64,000 nt of DNA from Spirosoma profusum (GTDB lineage: Bacteria; Bacteroidota; Bacteroidia; Cytophagales; Spirosomataceae): assembly GCF_014699005.1 (NCBI RefSeq), contig NZ_JACWZY010000001.1:62001-126000 (forward strand), given 5' to 3'. The notes under the pieces were generated by a model. That model saw only the letters and a list, made by a program, of their open reading frames with translations. It did no database searches and was not told where the DNA came from. Positions within the stretch are counted from its first letter, which is position 1, and the number at the start of each line of letters is the position of its first letter. Below, in pieces: positions 52,801-60,842 of the stretch. Both the position numbers and the translations under genes were made by a program.

Positions 52801-55800
52801 CTCACCGTTGGATTAGCACAGGTTAACGTAGTACCGGTCGGCGTTCCGGTAGACGGATTGATCGTGACCGTCGGCAAATTAGTATCCTGGAAAACTTGTA
52901 CTGAAGTGGTAGCCGTACAACCATTCGTAGCTGTCAGGGTCACCGAATACGTACTGGCTGATGTGGCAGAGATGGTTGGCGTGGTTGCGCCCGTGTTCCA
53001 GCGATATGTACCACTACCGGCCACACTTAGGCTCACCGCCGACGTAGCGCAATTCAACGTAGCAGAGCCTGGAATAATGCTAACTGACGGCACATTATTA
53101 TCCTGAGTAATCGTCAACGTAGTAACGCTGGAACATCCCGACGTAGTGACGGTTACCGAATACAGTCCTGCTACGTTGACCACCGCCGTTCCTGCGCTAG
53201 GATTTTGACTGACAATTCCCAGCGTGGATTCGCCCGGTCCACCGAAAACGTATTGATTACCACCACCCGCTGTGAGGGTCAGCGAAGATTGAGCGCAGCT
53301 GAGCGTCCCTCCCGAACTGGCCGAAAGCGTAGGTACAGGTAAACTAGTTACGGTGACGGAAGTGGTAGCAGAACCGGAAAGCCCATTACTCAATACAGTG
53401 AGCGTAAAGCTCTGCGTACCTGTACCAATAGCTGGTAGTGTCTGACTTAACGCCGTTGTTGATGAAACGCCAGTCGTTGTACTGCTGCCACTGGTAAGCG
53501 TATAATTATAATTGCCCGTTACGTTGCTGACTTGGGCCGTGAACGTAATTTGACTTCCCGTACAGACAGTCCCAGCATTTGCCATAAATCCGGTCAGGGT
53601 AGGGGTGGCTTGCAGGACGTTTAAAAATGCTATGGCTCTGGTACAAAGTGAGGGCGTTCCATTATCACAGACTTGATAATCAAACCTATCCTGGCCAATA
53701 AAACCGGTATTAGGTGTATATGTAAAACTCCCATCGGGGTTTAGCGTTAGCGACCCATTTTGCGTTGTCACAGACAGAGAAGCTACCAGCGTACCACCAT
53801 CGATATCGAAATCATTGGTGAGCACATTGCCCGTTATCGGTGTATTGACGCTGCCGGTTAAGGTGTCGTTTGTGGCTATGGGAGGAAAATTGGGTAAAGA
53901 AAATACCGTGATAAATGTGAATGCCATACCAGAGCAACCCGCCTGGTTGGTGCCTGTAACCGTGTAAACGCCCGTAGCGCTGACGGAAATAGCGGGGGTA
54001 GTCTCGCCCGTTGACCAGGTATAGGAATCGGCGCCCGATGCAGTGAGGGTGGCAGATTGCCCCGAGATAATAATCGGTGAGGGCGAGACTGTGATTGTAA
54101 CGGAGGGTGGGCTAGTTACCGACAGGCTTGTCGTGGCCCTTGTGGTTAAACCATTATCCTGTACGATAAGGGTGTAATTCTGTGTACCTGATCCACTCGC
54201 GGTCAGCGTTTGGCTGAACGTAGCAGAGGACATAGTGCCACTTACAGGACCGCTGCCTCGGGTGAGCGTGTAGTTATAGCTACCCGTTACGTTGCCGATT
54301 TGGGCTGTGAACGTAACGGGGCTATTGGCACAGACGGGATTGGGCGTAGCTGACAGATCAGTAATAGTCGGGGGAACTACAGTCACGGTAACGTTCACGC
54401 TGGCCACAGATGAGCAGCTTCCACTGGTGCCGGTGACCGAATAGGGGCCTGTTTCAGTGGCAGAAATTGCTGCGCTTGTCTCCCCCGTCGACCATCTATA
54501 CGTATCGGCACCCGATGCGGTGAGGGTAGTAGATTCGCCCTGATCAATGGTTAGTGAAGGCGAGGCTGAGATGCTGACAGAAGGTGCGCTATTCACCGAC
54601 AGGCTTGTAATTGCCACTGCAGATAAGCCATTATCAACTACCGTAAGGGTAAAGCTCTGCGTACCTGATCCGCTGGCTGTCAGCGTCTGACTAAACGTAG
54701 TAGCAGTTTTAGAACCGGTTATTGGACTGCTGCCATTAGTCAGCGTGAAGTTATAACTGCCTGTTACGTTGCTCACAGTAGCGGTGAACGTAACAGGATT
54801 ACCCGCACAGACGGGGTTGGGCGAAACGGCCAGATTCGAGAGGGTAGGCGAAACGAGCGAAGTGAACCTGGAGACATAAACATTCCCACCCCCATCATTA
54901 CGTTCAGTATAGCCGGCGCTATACGTATTATTGGCATCCGCTGCCACCGAACGATTTATCTCTCTATCGGTTCCGCCCAACTTCCTGGCCCATACGTAGT
55001 TGCCGGATGCGTCAAACTTGCCAACAAAACCATCATAATCGCCCGCTGACGTTAGGCTGGCATTTCCAGTACCGGGATTAAAATCTACGGTATTCATAAA
55101 TTGGCCAGCCAAATGGATATTGTTCGAGTTATCCAATATTAGCGAATAGCCAATGTCTCTGCTCGTTCCGCCGATACGTTTCGCCCAGACATAATTGCCG
55201 GATGAACTGAGCTTACTCAAAAAAATATCAAAATCCCCCGCCGACGTTAGGTCAACAGTGCCGCTGCCCGGATCAAAATCAACTTCATTGACAAAGTAGC
55301 CAGTCGTATAAACATTGCCTGAATTATCCACACCAATTGACTGCCCCCGATCATCAGAAGTGCTGCCCATACGTTTGGCCCAGACATAATCGCCTGACGC
55401 GTCGAGCTTACTGATGAATATATCATTATTACCTGCCGATGTCAGATTAGCCGTTGCCGGCGAAGGAGCCGGATCAAAATCCACCATACCCTGGAAATAA
55501 CCCGTAGTGTAAACATTGCCCGAATTATCTACCGCTATCGAAGTGCCAGCCTCTGCATTCGACCCTCCCAGCCGTCTCGCCCAGCCGAAACTGCCCGATG
55601 GGGTAAGTTTGCTGACGAAAATATCGGTAGTACCCCCCGAAGAAACCAGACTGGCTACATCTGGCCCTGGGTCAAAATCTGCGGTATTCGAAAAATTACC
55701 TGTAGTATAGATATTGCCTGAGTTATCCAGCGTCAACGCAAGGCCATAGATAAAACCCGAGCCACTAAAATGTTTGACCCAAACGAAGTTGCCCGACGAA

Positions 55801-56300
55801 TTAAGCTTGCACACGAAACTATTCGGACCACCACCTGCTAATAAAAAGGTTTCTCCCGGACCTGGATCAAAATCCACCCGACCCTGGAAAGTACCCGTGA
55901 AGTAGACATTCCCCGAATTATCTACTGCTATTGAGTTGCCAACATCAGAAGATGATGCCCCGATACGTTTAGCCCAGACGAAATTGCCGGCTGCATCAAG
56001 CTTACTCACGAAAATATCCTCAAAGCCTGCCGACGATAGATTGAATTCACCGGGGCCAGGATCAAAATCGATATTCGCTCCCCCGAAATTTCCTGTGGTA
56101 TAGACATTCCCCGCGTTGTCTACGGCCACTGAGAATCCCCGATAAGCAAATTCCCGCGTCCAGGCAAGGTTTTGCGCCTGAGCTTCGATAATGAAACCAG
56201 TTAGACTTATCAACGCGACAAAAAGACGTAGCAGAAACTGATAGTTCAGACGAAGCAGCCCAAAACGGTGCTTCCGATGGATACGTAGCGTTTGTTCCAT
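49812..56300 (-). CDS. Giant secreted multidomain surface protein (propeller, Ig-like repeats, type IX-like C-terminal tail)
   Basis: The 2162 residues begin with a long signal peptide (cleavage near residue 42, A-Q-A-Q). Residues 43-480 hold seven SBBP-type blades (A-V-D-N-S-G-N-V-Y-T-T-G; six with a D-F-D-P-G-type turn, the seventh degenerate), enough for a complete seven-bladed propeller. Then come three copies of an N-P-V-C-A-G module (481, 644, 899), a cadherin-like domain (about 804-895), five near-identical 72-residue Ig-like repeats (about 1070-1433) with flanking diverged copies, three copies of an unrecognised module of about 85 residues (1507-1595, 1791-1880, 1981-2069) and putative-Ig domains between them. 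The C-terminal 75 residues (from L-Q-V-N-V-L-G-N-P-V) resemble a type IX secretion sorting domain ending I-R-L-V-K-Q. It is probably cell-surface adhesin-like. Confidence 0.88.
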   Translation of the reverse strand: MEQTLRIHRKHRFGLLRLNYQFLLRLFVALISLTGFIIEAQAQNLAWTREFAYRGFSVAVDNAGNVYTTGNFGGANIDFDPGPGEFNLSSAGFEDIFVSKLDAAGNFVWAKRIGASSSDVGNSIAVDNSGNVYFTGTFQGRVDFDPGPGETFLLAGGGPNSFVCKLNSSGNFVWVKHFSGSGFIYGLALTLDNSGNIYTTGNFSNTADFDPGPDVASLVSSGGTTDIFVSKLTPSGSFGWARRLGGSNAEAGTSIAVDNSGNVYTTGYFQGMVDFDPAPSPATANLTSAGNNDIFISKLDASGDYVWAKRMGSTSDDRGQSIGVDNSGNVYTTGYFVNEVDFDPGSGTVDLTSAGDFDIFLSKLSSSGNYVWAKRIGGTSRDIGYSLILDNSNNIHLAGQFMNTVDFNPGTGNASLTSAGDYDGFVGKFDASGNYVWARKLGGTDREINRSVAADANNTYSAGYTERNDGGGNVYVSRFTSLVSPTLSNLAVSPNPVCAGNPVTFTATVSNVTGSYNFTLTNGSSPITGSKTATTFSQTLTASGSGTQSFTLTVVDNGLSAVAITSLSVNSAPSVSISASPSLTIDQGESTTLTASGADTYRWSTGETSAAISATETGPYSVTGTSGSCSSVASVNVTVTVVPPTITDLSATPNPVCANSPVTFTAQIGNVTGSYNYTLTRGSGPVSGTMSSATFSQTLTASGSGTQNYTLIVQDNGLTTRATTSLSVTSPPSVTITVSPSPIIISGQSATLTASGADSYTWSTGETTPAISVSATGVYTVTGTNQAGCSGMAFTFITVFSLPNFPPIATNDTLTGSVNTPITGNVLTNDFDIDGGTLVASLSVTTQNGSLTLNPDGSFTYTPNTGFIGQDRFDYQVCDNGTPSLCTRAIAFLNVLQATPTLTGFMANAGTVCTGSQITFTAQVSNVTGNYNYTLTSGSSTTTGVSSTTALSQTLPAIGTGTQSFTLTVLSNGLSGSATTSVTVTSLPVPTLSASSGGTLSCAQSSLTLTAGGGNQYVFGGPGESTLGIVSQNPSAGTAVVNVAGLYSVTVTTSGCSSVTTLTITQDNNVPSVSIIPGSATLNCATSAVSLSVAGSGTYRWNTGATTPTISATSASTYSVTLTATNGCTATTSVQVFQDTNLPTVTINPSTGTPTGTTLTCANPTVSLTAIGTGTYRWNTGAATQSISATSATTYSVTLTAANGCTATASIQVSQDSDLPTISINPSNAMLTCGTPTVSLSATGAGTYRWSTGATTQSISVSLADTYSVTLTAANSCTASASVQVTQDNALPTVSINPSSATLSCATSSASLSAVGAGSLRWSTGETTASISVSTATTYSVTLTGANGCTASASAIISREASSPSVSINPGSATLSCSSSSVSLSAIGAGTYRWNTGETTQTIRATLAATYSVTLTAQNGCTATANAVVSQDNTVPSVSISANPSLTIALGQSTTLTASGANNYQWNTGANTVSIVVNTSGNYSVTGATGSCQSRASVDVLQTNPPTGPFAITAVTKHTCQQIASNRYVISFTPQYSGLNGQPVSFSVVNELFPTTAQGPYTLQLYTDNPSIVLKAQQTGTPGEVSYTYNWLANCESTQPNTQPRVNQPLADQTARVGQAFGYTIPQTTFTDNESPHSLTLTANGLPTGLSFSPPYQIGGVPNVSGVSNVTVTATDPGGLSVSTSFLLTVVEPTATNTPPTLANPIATQVAIQGQPFSLNVSATFTDAQTPNALSLTAQGLPSGLTLAGAVISGTSSQSGTSTIVLIATDPGGLSATTSFGLTVQPSSATASAPFAITGVNPLTCNQIANNRYEISFTPRYSGLNGQPLSFWVVNELFPTTAPGPYSLQLYNDNPTIVLKAKQEGSPNEVSFTYNWLATCQSPQPNTSPRVNQPLTDQTAKVGQAFGYTIPQTTFTDNESPHSLVLSVTGLPPGMNFSPPTQIGGVPSVSGVSSVTVTATDPSGLSASTSFLLTVQPAGNPSGTFTITGVQTLSCVSIGANRRSIRFQPMYSGLTGEPVSFSIVNEMLPTTLPGPYALELYTDNAVLRLRAQQGNSSASYEYNWLVGCGSSRQGVAERSTELQVNVLGNPVEGEFVDIEISGADSQSVQVNVTNLKGQSLHQTRLENVAARERVRIPIVNQGVLLLQVSTSTQRREIRLVKQ
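51998..53092 (-). repeat. Five tandem 72-residue repeats in the giant protein
   Basis: Copies share the frame S-I-N-P-S-S-A-T-L-S-C, G-T-Y-R-W-N-T-G, T-Y-S-V-T-L-T-A-N-G-C-T-A with small changes, and the unit is about 216 bp in DNA (one copy has a short insertion). Diverged copies lie on both sides. Copy number could vary by recombination. Confidence 0.8.
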
Positions 56301-56316
56301 AACGATACAATAGATA

Positions 56317-56346
56317 AACCCGTGGCGGGTGAAGAGGCCACGGGTT
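56317..56346 (-). promoter_or_regulatory. Stem-loop at the start of the giant-protein transcript
   Basis: On the minus strand AACCCGTGG (56346-56338) pairs with CCACGGGTT (56325-56317) around a 12-nt loop. It begins directly after the -7 element and ends 16 bp before the start codon. The matching hairpin at 60701 has GTGA/TCAC where this has GTGG/CCAC, a compensated pair. Confidence 0.7.
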
Positions 56347-56411
56347 CAAAGCTAGACGCACTATGTCCCGTAGACTTTCACTATTGTAACATTGGCTTGA
56401 CTTATCGTAAC
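56347..56411 (-). promoter_or_regulatory. Promoter with two 16-bp direct repeats, giant-protein gene
   Basis: On the minus strand, GTTACGATAAGTCAAG (56411-56396) and GTTACAATAGTGAAAG (56390-56375) start 21 bp apart. After exactly 20 bp comes TAGCTTTG (56354-56347), a TAnnTTTG -7 element. The same arrangement precedes the M36 peptidase gene at 60636. Direct repeats two helical turns apart, abutting the -33 region, are what an AraC-type activator needs. Confidence 0.75.
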
Positions 56412-56442
56412 CTACTTAGAAAAAATGAAGGAAAATTGATAA

Positions 56443-59400
56443 TTAATTAGCCTGAGTGGCGTAGTCGGAAGGCGTCAGGCCATAGAGCTGGCGGAAACTG
56501 CGGGTGAAATAAGCCGGGCTCTCAAAACCCACCGCATAAGCCGTCTGGCTAACCGGCTGTCCCTGAATCAGCAATTGCGTAGCGCGCTTGAGCCGGTAGG
56601 CGCGTATGAAATCGGAGGTTGATAAACCCGTTAAGTTTTTCAATTTGCGGTGGAGGTGCATCCGGCTCAGATAGGCTTTGTCGGCCAGTTCATCAACCCC
56701 AAAGGTTGAATCGTCGAGGTGAGTATCCAGTAATGTATAAAGCTGCTCCAGAAATGGATTGGACACAGACGTATCGGTTGCCGGTAACGTAGCATCTGAA
56801 CTCGTCAACACTTTTCGCATCTGGTCGCGGAAGCGTCGTTGACGTTCGAGTAGGTTCGTGATACGTAACCGAAGCTCGTGCAGATTGAACGGTTTCGTCA
56901 GGTAATCGTCAGCCCCCTCGGTTAATCCCTGTAATCGGCTGTCCATAGCGGTACGTGCCGTGAGCAGAACGACCGGAATGTAATTGGTACGTGGGTCTTC
57001 CTTTAGTTTCCGGCAAAGGGTAAACCCATCCATACCGGGCATCATTACGTCGCTGATAATTAAATCGGGCGCTCTCTTCAAGGCTTCTTCAAATCCCTGT
57101 AAGCCATTGGTTGCCTGATGAATACGATACGTTGCCGGTAAACTACTGGTGATAAATTCCAGTAGTTCGAGATTGTCTTCCACCAGAAGAATAGTAGGTG
57201 CTTCGCCGTTCTGGATGTTTGTTGACGAATCCGCTGCTACGTCCTCTTGATACGTTACTGGCTTTTCGACTACCGGTTGATTCAGCGATTCTGCAACAAC
57301 CCGTCGATAGGGTAGGAACACCGTAAATGTCGAACCTCGTTCTTCCTGGCTCACTACGTTGATCGAGCCGCCCTGAAGCCCAATAAATTCTTTGACCAGC
57401 GCCAGACCAATGCCTGTTCCTTCTGGTTTGCTGACGGAAATGCTACGTTCTGAATCCGAAGTCGCCTGATAAAACCGGTTGAAAATGTGATCTATTTTAT
57501 CGGCTGGAATGCCGATACCCGTATCCGAAACAGTCAGATAAATGCCGGGTTTTAACGTAACCCGAATGCTACCTCCTGAGGAGGTGAATTTGAGCGCATT
57601 CGCCACCAGGTTATAGAGAATGCACTCCAGCTTGCCCATGTCGAACCAGTAATCACCCTCAATTTGAGATTGATACGTGAGTTGAATCTCCTTCGATTCG
57701 GCTTCGGCACTAAATGACTGAATACGTTCGCCGATAAATTCGTCCAGCGATCCCCGGCTTTCGTTGACGCTCAAATGGCCCGATTCCAGTTTTGAGAGAT
57801 CGAGTAACTGATTGATCAGCCCCAAAAGTTGATGCGCGTTTCGATCAATAACATCGAGTCGGCGCTTGTCGGTTTTCGACCGTTCTTCCTGCATCATCTG
57901 CCCAATGGGCGTCAGAATCAGGGTGAGAGGTGTGCGAAATTCATGCGTGATGTTGGTGAAGAATCGCGTTTTCATGGCATCGACTTCACGCAGGTGAGCC
58001 GATTCTTTCTGTTTAAAAACAACGGACTGCTGCAGAAATAATCTCCTGCGATACTGCTGCGCCAGCACATATACAATCAAAAGAGAGAGAAGCACGTAGC
58101 AGGCGTAAGCCCAAAACGTTCCCCACCAGGGCGATTGGATGGTCAGGTGAAGCGTACGCACATGAGAACTCCAGTGTCCAGACGTATTGGACGCATTCAC
58201 GCGAAGTATGTAGCTGCCAGGACGTAAGCCAGTATATTCAGCCACCGGTCGATCTGTATAAATCCAGTCATCGTTCAAACCTTCCAGTCGGTAGCGGTAC
58301 CGGATTTTTGTCTGGCGATTGTATTGCATGGCGGCAAATCCAACCGTCACAAAGTTCTGGTCATGGGGGAGTACCAATTCCGGCATCGCCTGTACCGAGA
58401 GCGAATCCTGGTCAGGTTTAAATGGTTTATTATTAATCTGAATATCAGTCAACTGAACGTCGGGTTGATACGTGTCTTCGCCAATTTGTTGAGGATCGAA
58501 GGCCGTAATTCCATCCACTCCGCCCAGAATAATCCGGTCGTCCGGCAGATGCAGGTTATGAAATCGGTTAAATTCATCGGCCTGCAAACCGTCCTCCTGC
58601 GTATAGGTGCGAGTACGTAGCGTTCGGCGGTCAACCCGGCATAAACCCTGATTCGTGCCAACCCAGATTCCGCCCCGCCGGTCGGGGATGGCCGAATACA
58701 CTACGTTGTTGGGCAGCCCATCCTGCGTGGTCAATCGTCGGCATTGCCCGGTACGTTTGTCGAATCGGCACAGACCGCTACCGAACGTACCAATCCACAA
58801 CAGATTGGTATCCAGCGGGTCGGCAAATAAGCCAATCAACTCATTGCTGCTCAGTGACGTTACGTTATTCGGCTGGGAAGCGTAGTGACGAACCTGTCCC
58901 GTGGTGCGATCGACCCGGTAAAGTCCCTTCGCTACCGTTGCCAGCCAAAGCGCTTGTCGGTCGACAACCAACTGATTGACAGGTAACCCAACTGTTGATT
59001 GAATCGAAAACGGAAACCGCTTCCAACGCCCTTCTTCCTGATAAACCACTAACGTATCATAAATAGCCCATACCCTGCCATCCGGATCAGTAGCCAGCGA
59101 TGCGGAGTGCGTTAAATTTAACTCGCTGGGGTCCAGCTTTATCGGAAATTGAATCGGGGTGATCTGCTTCGTAGCAAGATTTAGCCGGAGGAAAGGCGTA
59201 ATACCCGCATTGAACCACAGTTGCCCTTGTTTATCAAACGTATAGCGAAACTTATACGGCGAAGAAAGAAGCGGAAAGCCCGAAAATTGGTCGGCAGGTA
59301 CGCCGAGATACGCACTCACAACATCGTTCTGAAAACCGCGGTTGTAGGGTCGGGCGTCGAAAGCAGCTGCCCGTAGGTTATACTTCCGAATACCGTAGCC

Positions 59401-60411
59401 ATTAGTGCCCATCCATAGTACGTCGGACTGATCGATAAACATACTTCGGCAATACCGGGAACCGGCTACTGTTTCAAGCCGCTGGCTATCCTGCTGAGGA
59501 TTAAAACGTAGCAGTAACGTATCGAGGTTAAAGAACGTATTGCCCCGGCTATCGGTAGCAAAATAATATTTCCACTGGCTGCGGTATGTGGGCAGGACAA
59601 TGCGATTTAACAAGCCCTGCTGCGGATGCAGGATTGTCATGTGCTGATTTGACGCCAGCATCAGCAGGCCATCTGGCCGAACGTAGAGGTTTTGGATAGT
59701 ATCTGGTCGCGACTGATACGTTTCGGGCTGCGTAAACCAACTGATGAGACGTCCTGTCTGTTTATCCTGTCTATATAGCTGATTTTTAGTGGCTACCCAG
59801 GTCGGTCCGCCAAGGTTCTGGCGAACGGTTATGACTGATTTTAGCTCCGGGAATCGGTGAATTCGATTCGTCGCCAGATCGATGCAGATTAGTTTTCCCG
59901 GTTTACCAAGAATCAGCCACAATCGATTTTGATTATCAGGGTAGTACTTCTCGATACGTTCCTGTCCGAGCGCACGGCGAAAGAAGGGCAAACGGGAAAA
60001 ATTGATGAACGTTTCCCGGGCAGGATCAAATATGTCGATCTCCTTTTCCTCACTCAGTATCCAGAGTCGCCTGCTTGAATCGGTCTGAATATCAGCCATC
60101 GACGAGGACGATAAGGAGGCTCGTTCAGTCGTTGGCTGAAACACTTTAAAGTTTCGGCCATCGTACCGACTTAACCCATCGCGGGTTGCCATCCAGATAA
60201 ATCCCTGCCGATCCTGAACGATAGCCGGGACAAACGCTTGCGGCAATCCCTGCCGGGCGGTGATCAGTTCGGGACGGGGGAGATTGAACGACTGCGCCCG
60301 GAGCGTTGGGAGAATGCACACTGTCAGTAAAAGCAAATATCCCGGCAGGAGAAACGCCTGCTTTGCCCGGTTACTACTGAACAGCCAACGTGGGTGAACC
60401 TTTAGGAGCAT
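56443..60411 (-). CDS. Hybrid two-component system regulator (sensor kinase + receiver + AraC DNA-binding)
   Basis: A signal/anchor near residues 20-40 is followed by Reg_prop beta-propeller repeats (about 50-660; units such as F-I-W-M-A-T-R-D-G-L-S-R-Y-D-G), a Y_Y_Y domain (about 685-760) and a membrane helix (about 766-788). Next are HisKA with His823 in T-H-E-F-R-T-P-L, HATPase (about 930-1045, G-T-G-I-G-L-A), a receiver with Asp1121 in S-D-V-M-M-P-G, and an AraC helix-turn-helix (about 1220-1320, A-Y-A-V-G-F-E-S-P-A-Y-F). The single protein thus senses a periplasmic ligand and binds DNA. It is flanked by the two genes that share a direct-repeat promoter. It is transcribed in the same direction as the giant protein and divergently from the M36 peptidase. 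Confidence 0.95.
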   Translation of the reverse strand: MLLKVHPRWLFSSNRAKQAFLLPGYLLLLTVCILPTLRAQSFNLPRPELITARQGLPQAFVPAIVQDRQGFIWMATRDGLSRYDGRNFKVFQPTTERASLSSSSMADIQTDSSRRLWILSEEKEIDIFDPARETFINFSRLPFFRRALGQERIEKYYPDNQNRLWLILGKPGKLICIDLATNRIHRFPELKSVITVRQNLGGPTWVATKNQLYRQDKQTGRLISWFTQPETYQSRPDTIQNLYVRPDGLLMLASNQHMTILHPQQGLLNRIVLPTYRSQWKYYFATDSRGNTFFNLDTLLLRFNPQQDSQRLETVAGSRYCRSMFIDQSDVLWMGTNGYGIRKYNLRAAAFDARPYNRGFQNDVVSAYLGVPADQFSGFPLLSSPYKFRYTFDKQGQLWFNAGITPFLRLNLATKQITPIQFPIKLDPSELNLTHSASLATDPDGRVWAIYDTLVVYQEEGRWKRFPFSIQSTVGLPVNQLVVDRQALWLATVAKGLYRVDRTTGQVRHYASQPNNVTSLSSNELIGLFADPLDTNLLWIGTFGSGLCRFDKRTGQCRRLTTQDGLPNNVVYSAIPDRRGGIWVGTNQGLCRVDRRTLRTRTYTQEDGLQADEFNRFHNLHLPDDRIILGGVDGITAFDPQQIGEDTYQPDVQLTDIQINNKPFKPDQDSLSVQAMPELVLPHDQNFVTVGFAAMQYNRQTKIRYRYRLEGLNDDWIYTDRPVAEYTGLRPGSYILRVNASNTSGHWSSHVRTLHLTIQSPWWGTFWAYACYVLLSLLIVYVLAQQYRRRLFLQQSVVFKQKESAHLREVDAMKTRFFTNITHEFRTPLTLILTPIGQMMQEERSKTDKRRLDVIDRNAHQLLGLINQLLDLSKLESGHLSVNESRGSLDEFIGERIQSFSAEAESKEIQLTYQSQIEGDYWFDMGKLECILYNLVANALKFTSSGGSIRVTLKPGIYLTVSDTGIGIPADKIDHIFNRFYQATSDSERSISVSKPEGTGIGLALVKEFIGLQGGSINVVSQEERGSTFTVFLPYRRVVAESLNQPVVEKPVTYQEDVAADSSTNIQNGEAPTILLVEDNLELLEFITSSLPATYRIHQATNGLQGFEEALKRAPDLIISDVMMPGMDGFTLCRKLKEDPRTNYIPVVLLTARTAMDSRLQGLTEGADDYLTKPFNLHELRLRITNLLERQRRFRDQMRKVLTSSDATLPATDTSVSNPFLEQLYTLLDTHLDDSTFGVDELADKAYLSRMHLHRKLKNLTGLSTSDFIRAYRLKRATQLLIQGQPVSQTAYAVGFESPAYFTRSFRQLYGLTPSDYATQAN

Positions 60412-60635
60412 ATATCGTCAATCGAGTGACAGATTACTTTTTTGATATTGGTGCAGGTAAAAGTTTAGGTAAAATTAATTGTTTGTAAAATACAGAAAAT
60501 GATAATAACTGATTTATAATCTATCATATTCTTTTAATCTATACGTAATTTAAAATGAATAGGGTTGACAATTAAGTTGTTCCAATTTTACTTGAGAGGT
60601 GCTTTTGTCAGAATTTCTCTCCCGTTTTGAAGGAG
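60412..60635. other. AT-rich divergent intergenic stretch
   Basis: About 225 bp with no coding frame, low G+C and no copy of the direct repeat pair, so the regulator's own promoter does not appear to carry the motif shared by its neighbours. Confidence 0.5.
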
Positions 60636-60700
60636 GTTACAATAGGTCAAGCTGATGTTACAATAGTGAAAGCCTAAACTTTCTGACTCACTTAGCTTTG
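60636..60700 (+). promoter_or_regulatory. Promoter with two 16-bp direct repeats, M36 peptidase gene
   Basis: GTTACAATAGGTCAAG (60636-60651) and GTTACAATAGTGAAAG (60657-60672) start 21 bp apart and match at 13 of 16 positions. TAGCTTTG lies at 60693-60700, 20 bp after the second repeat. The second repeat is identical to that upstream of the giant protein. Confidence 0.75.
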
Positions 60701-60729
60701 AACCCGTGACTCATTGCCTGTCACGGGTT
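60701..60729 (+). promoter_or_regulatory. Stem-loop at the start of the M36 peptidase transcript
   Basis: AACCCGTGA pairs with TCACGGGTT (60721-60729) around 11 nt, directly after the -7 element and 113 bp before the start codon. It has no long T-run, so an RNA stability or regulatory role is more likely than termination. Confidence 0.65.
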
Positions 60730-60842
60730 TATTGGTTTTAATCCATAAGCCAGCCTGCTTTGATAATCCTAACCCTTACCCTTTACTCAAATAGCGTGCC
60801 TAACGTACTGGATTTCAAGAGATGATTTATTCACACCTGATT

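Noticed and set aside
51998-53092. Possible CRISPR-like array
   Set aside because: The repeats are about 216 bp, in frame and encode Ig-like domains; there are no short repeats with unique spacers.
60703-60730. Intrinsic terminator in front of the M36 gene
   Set aside because: The hairpin lacks a T-run of useful length and directly follows a -7 element, so it is better read as part of the leader.
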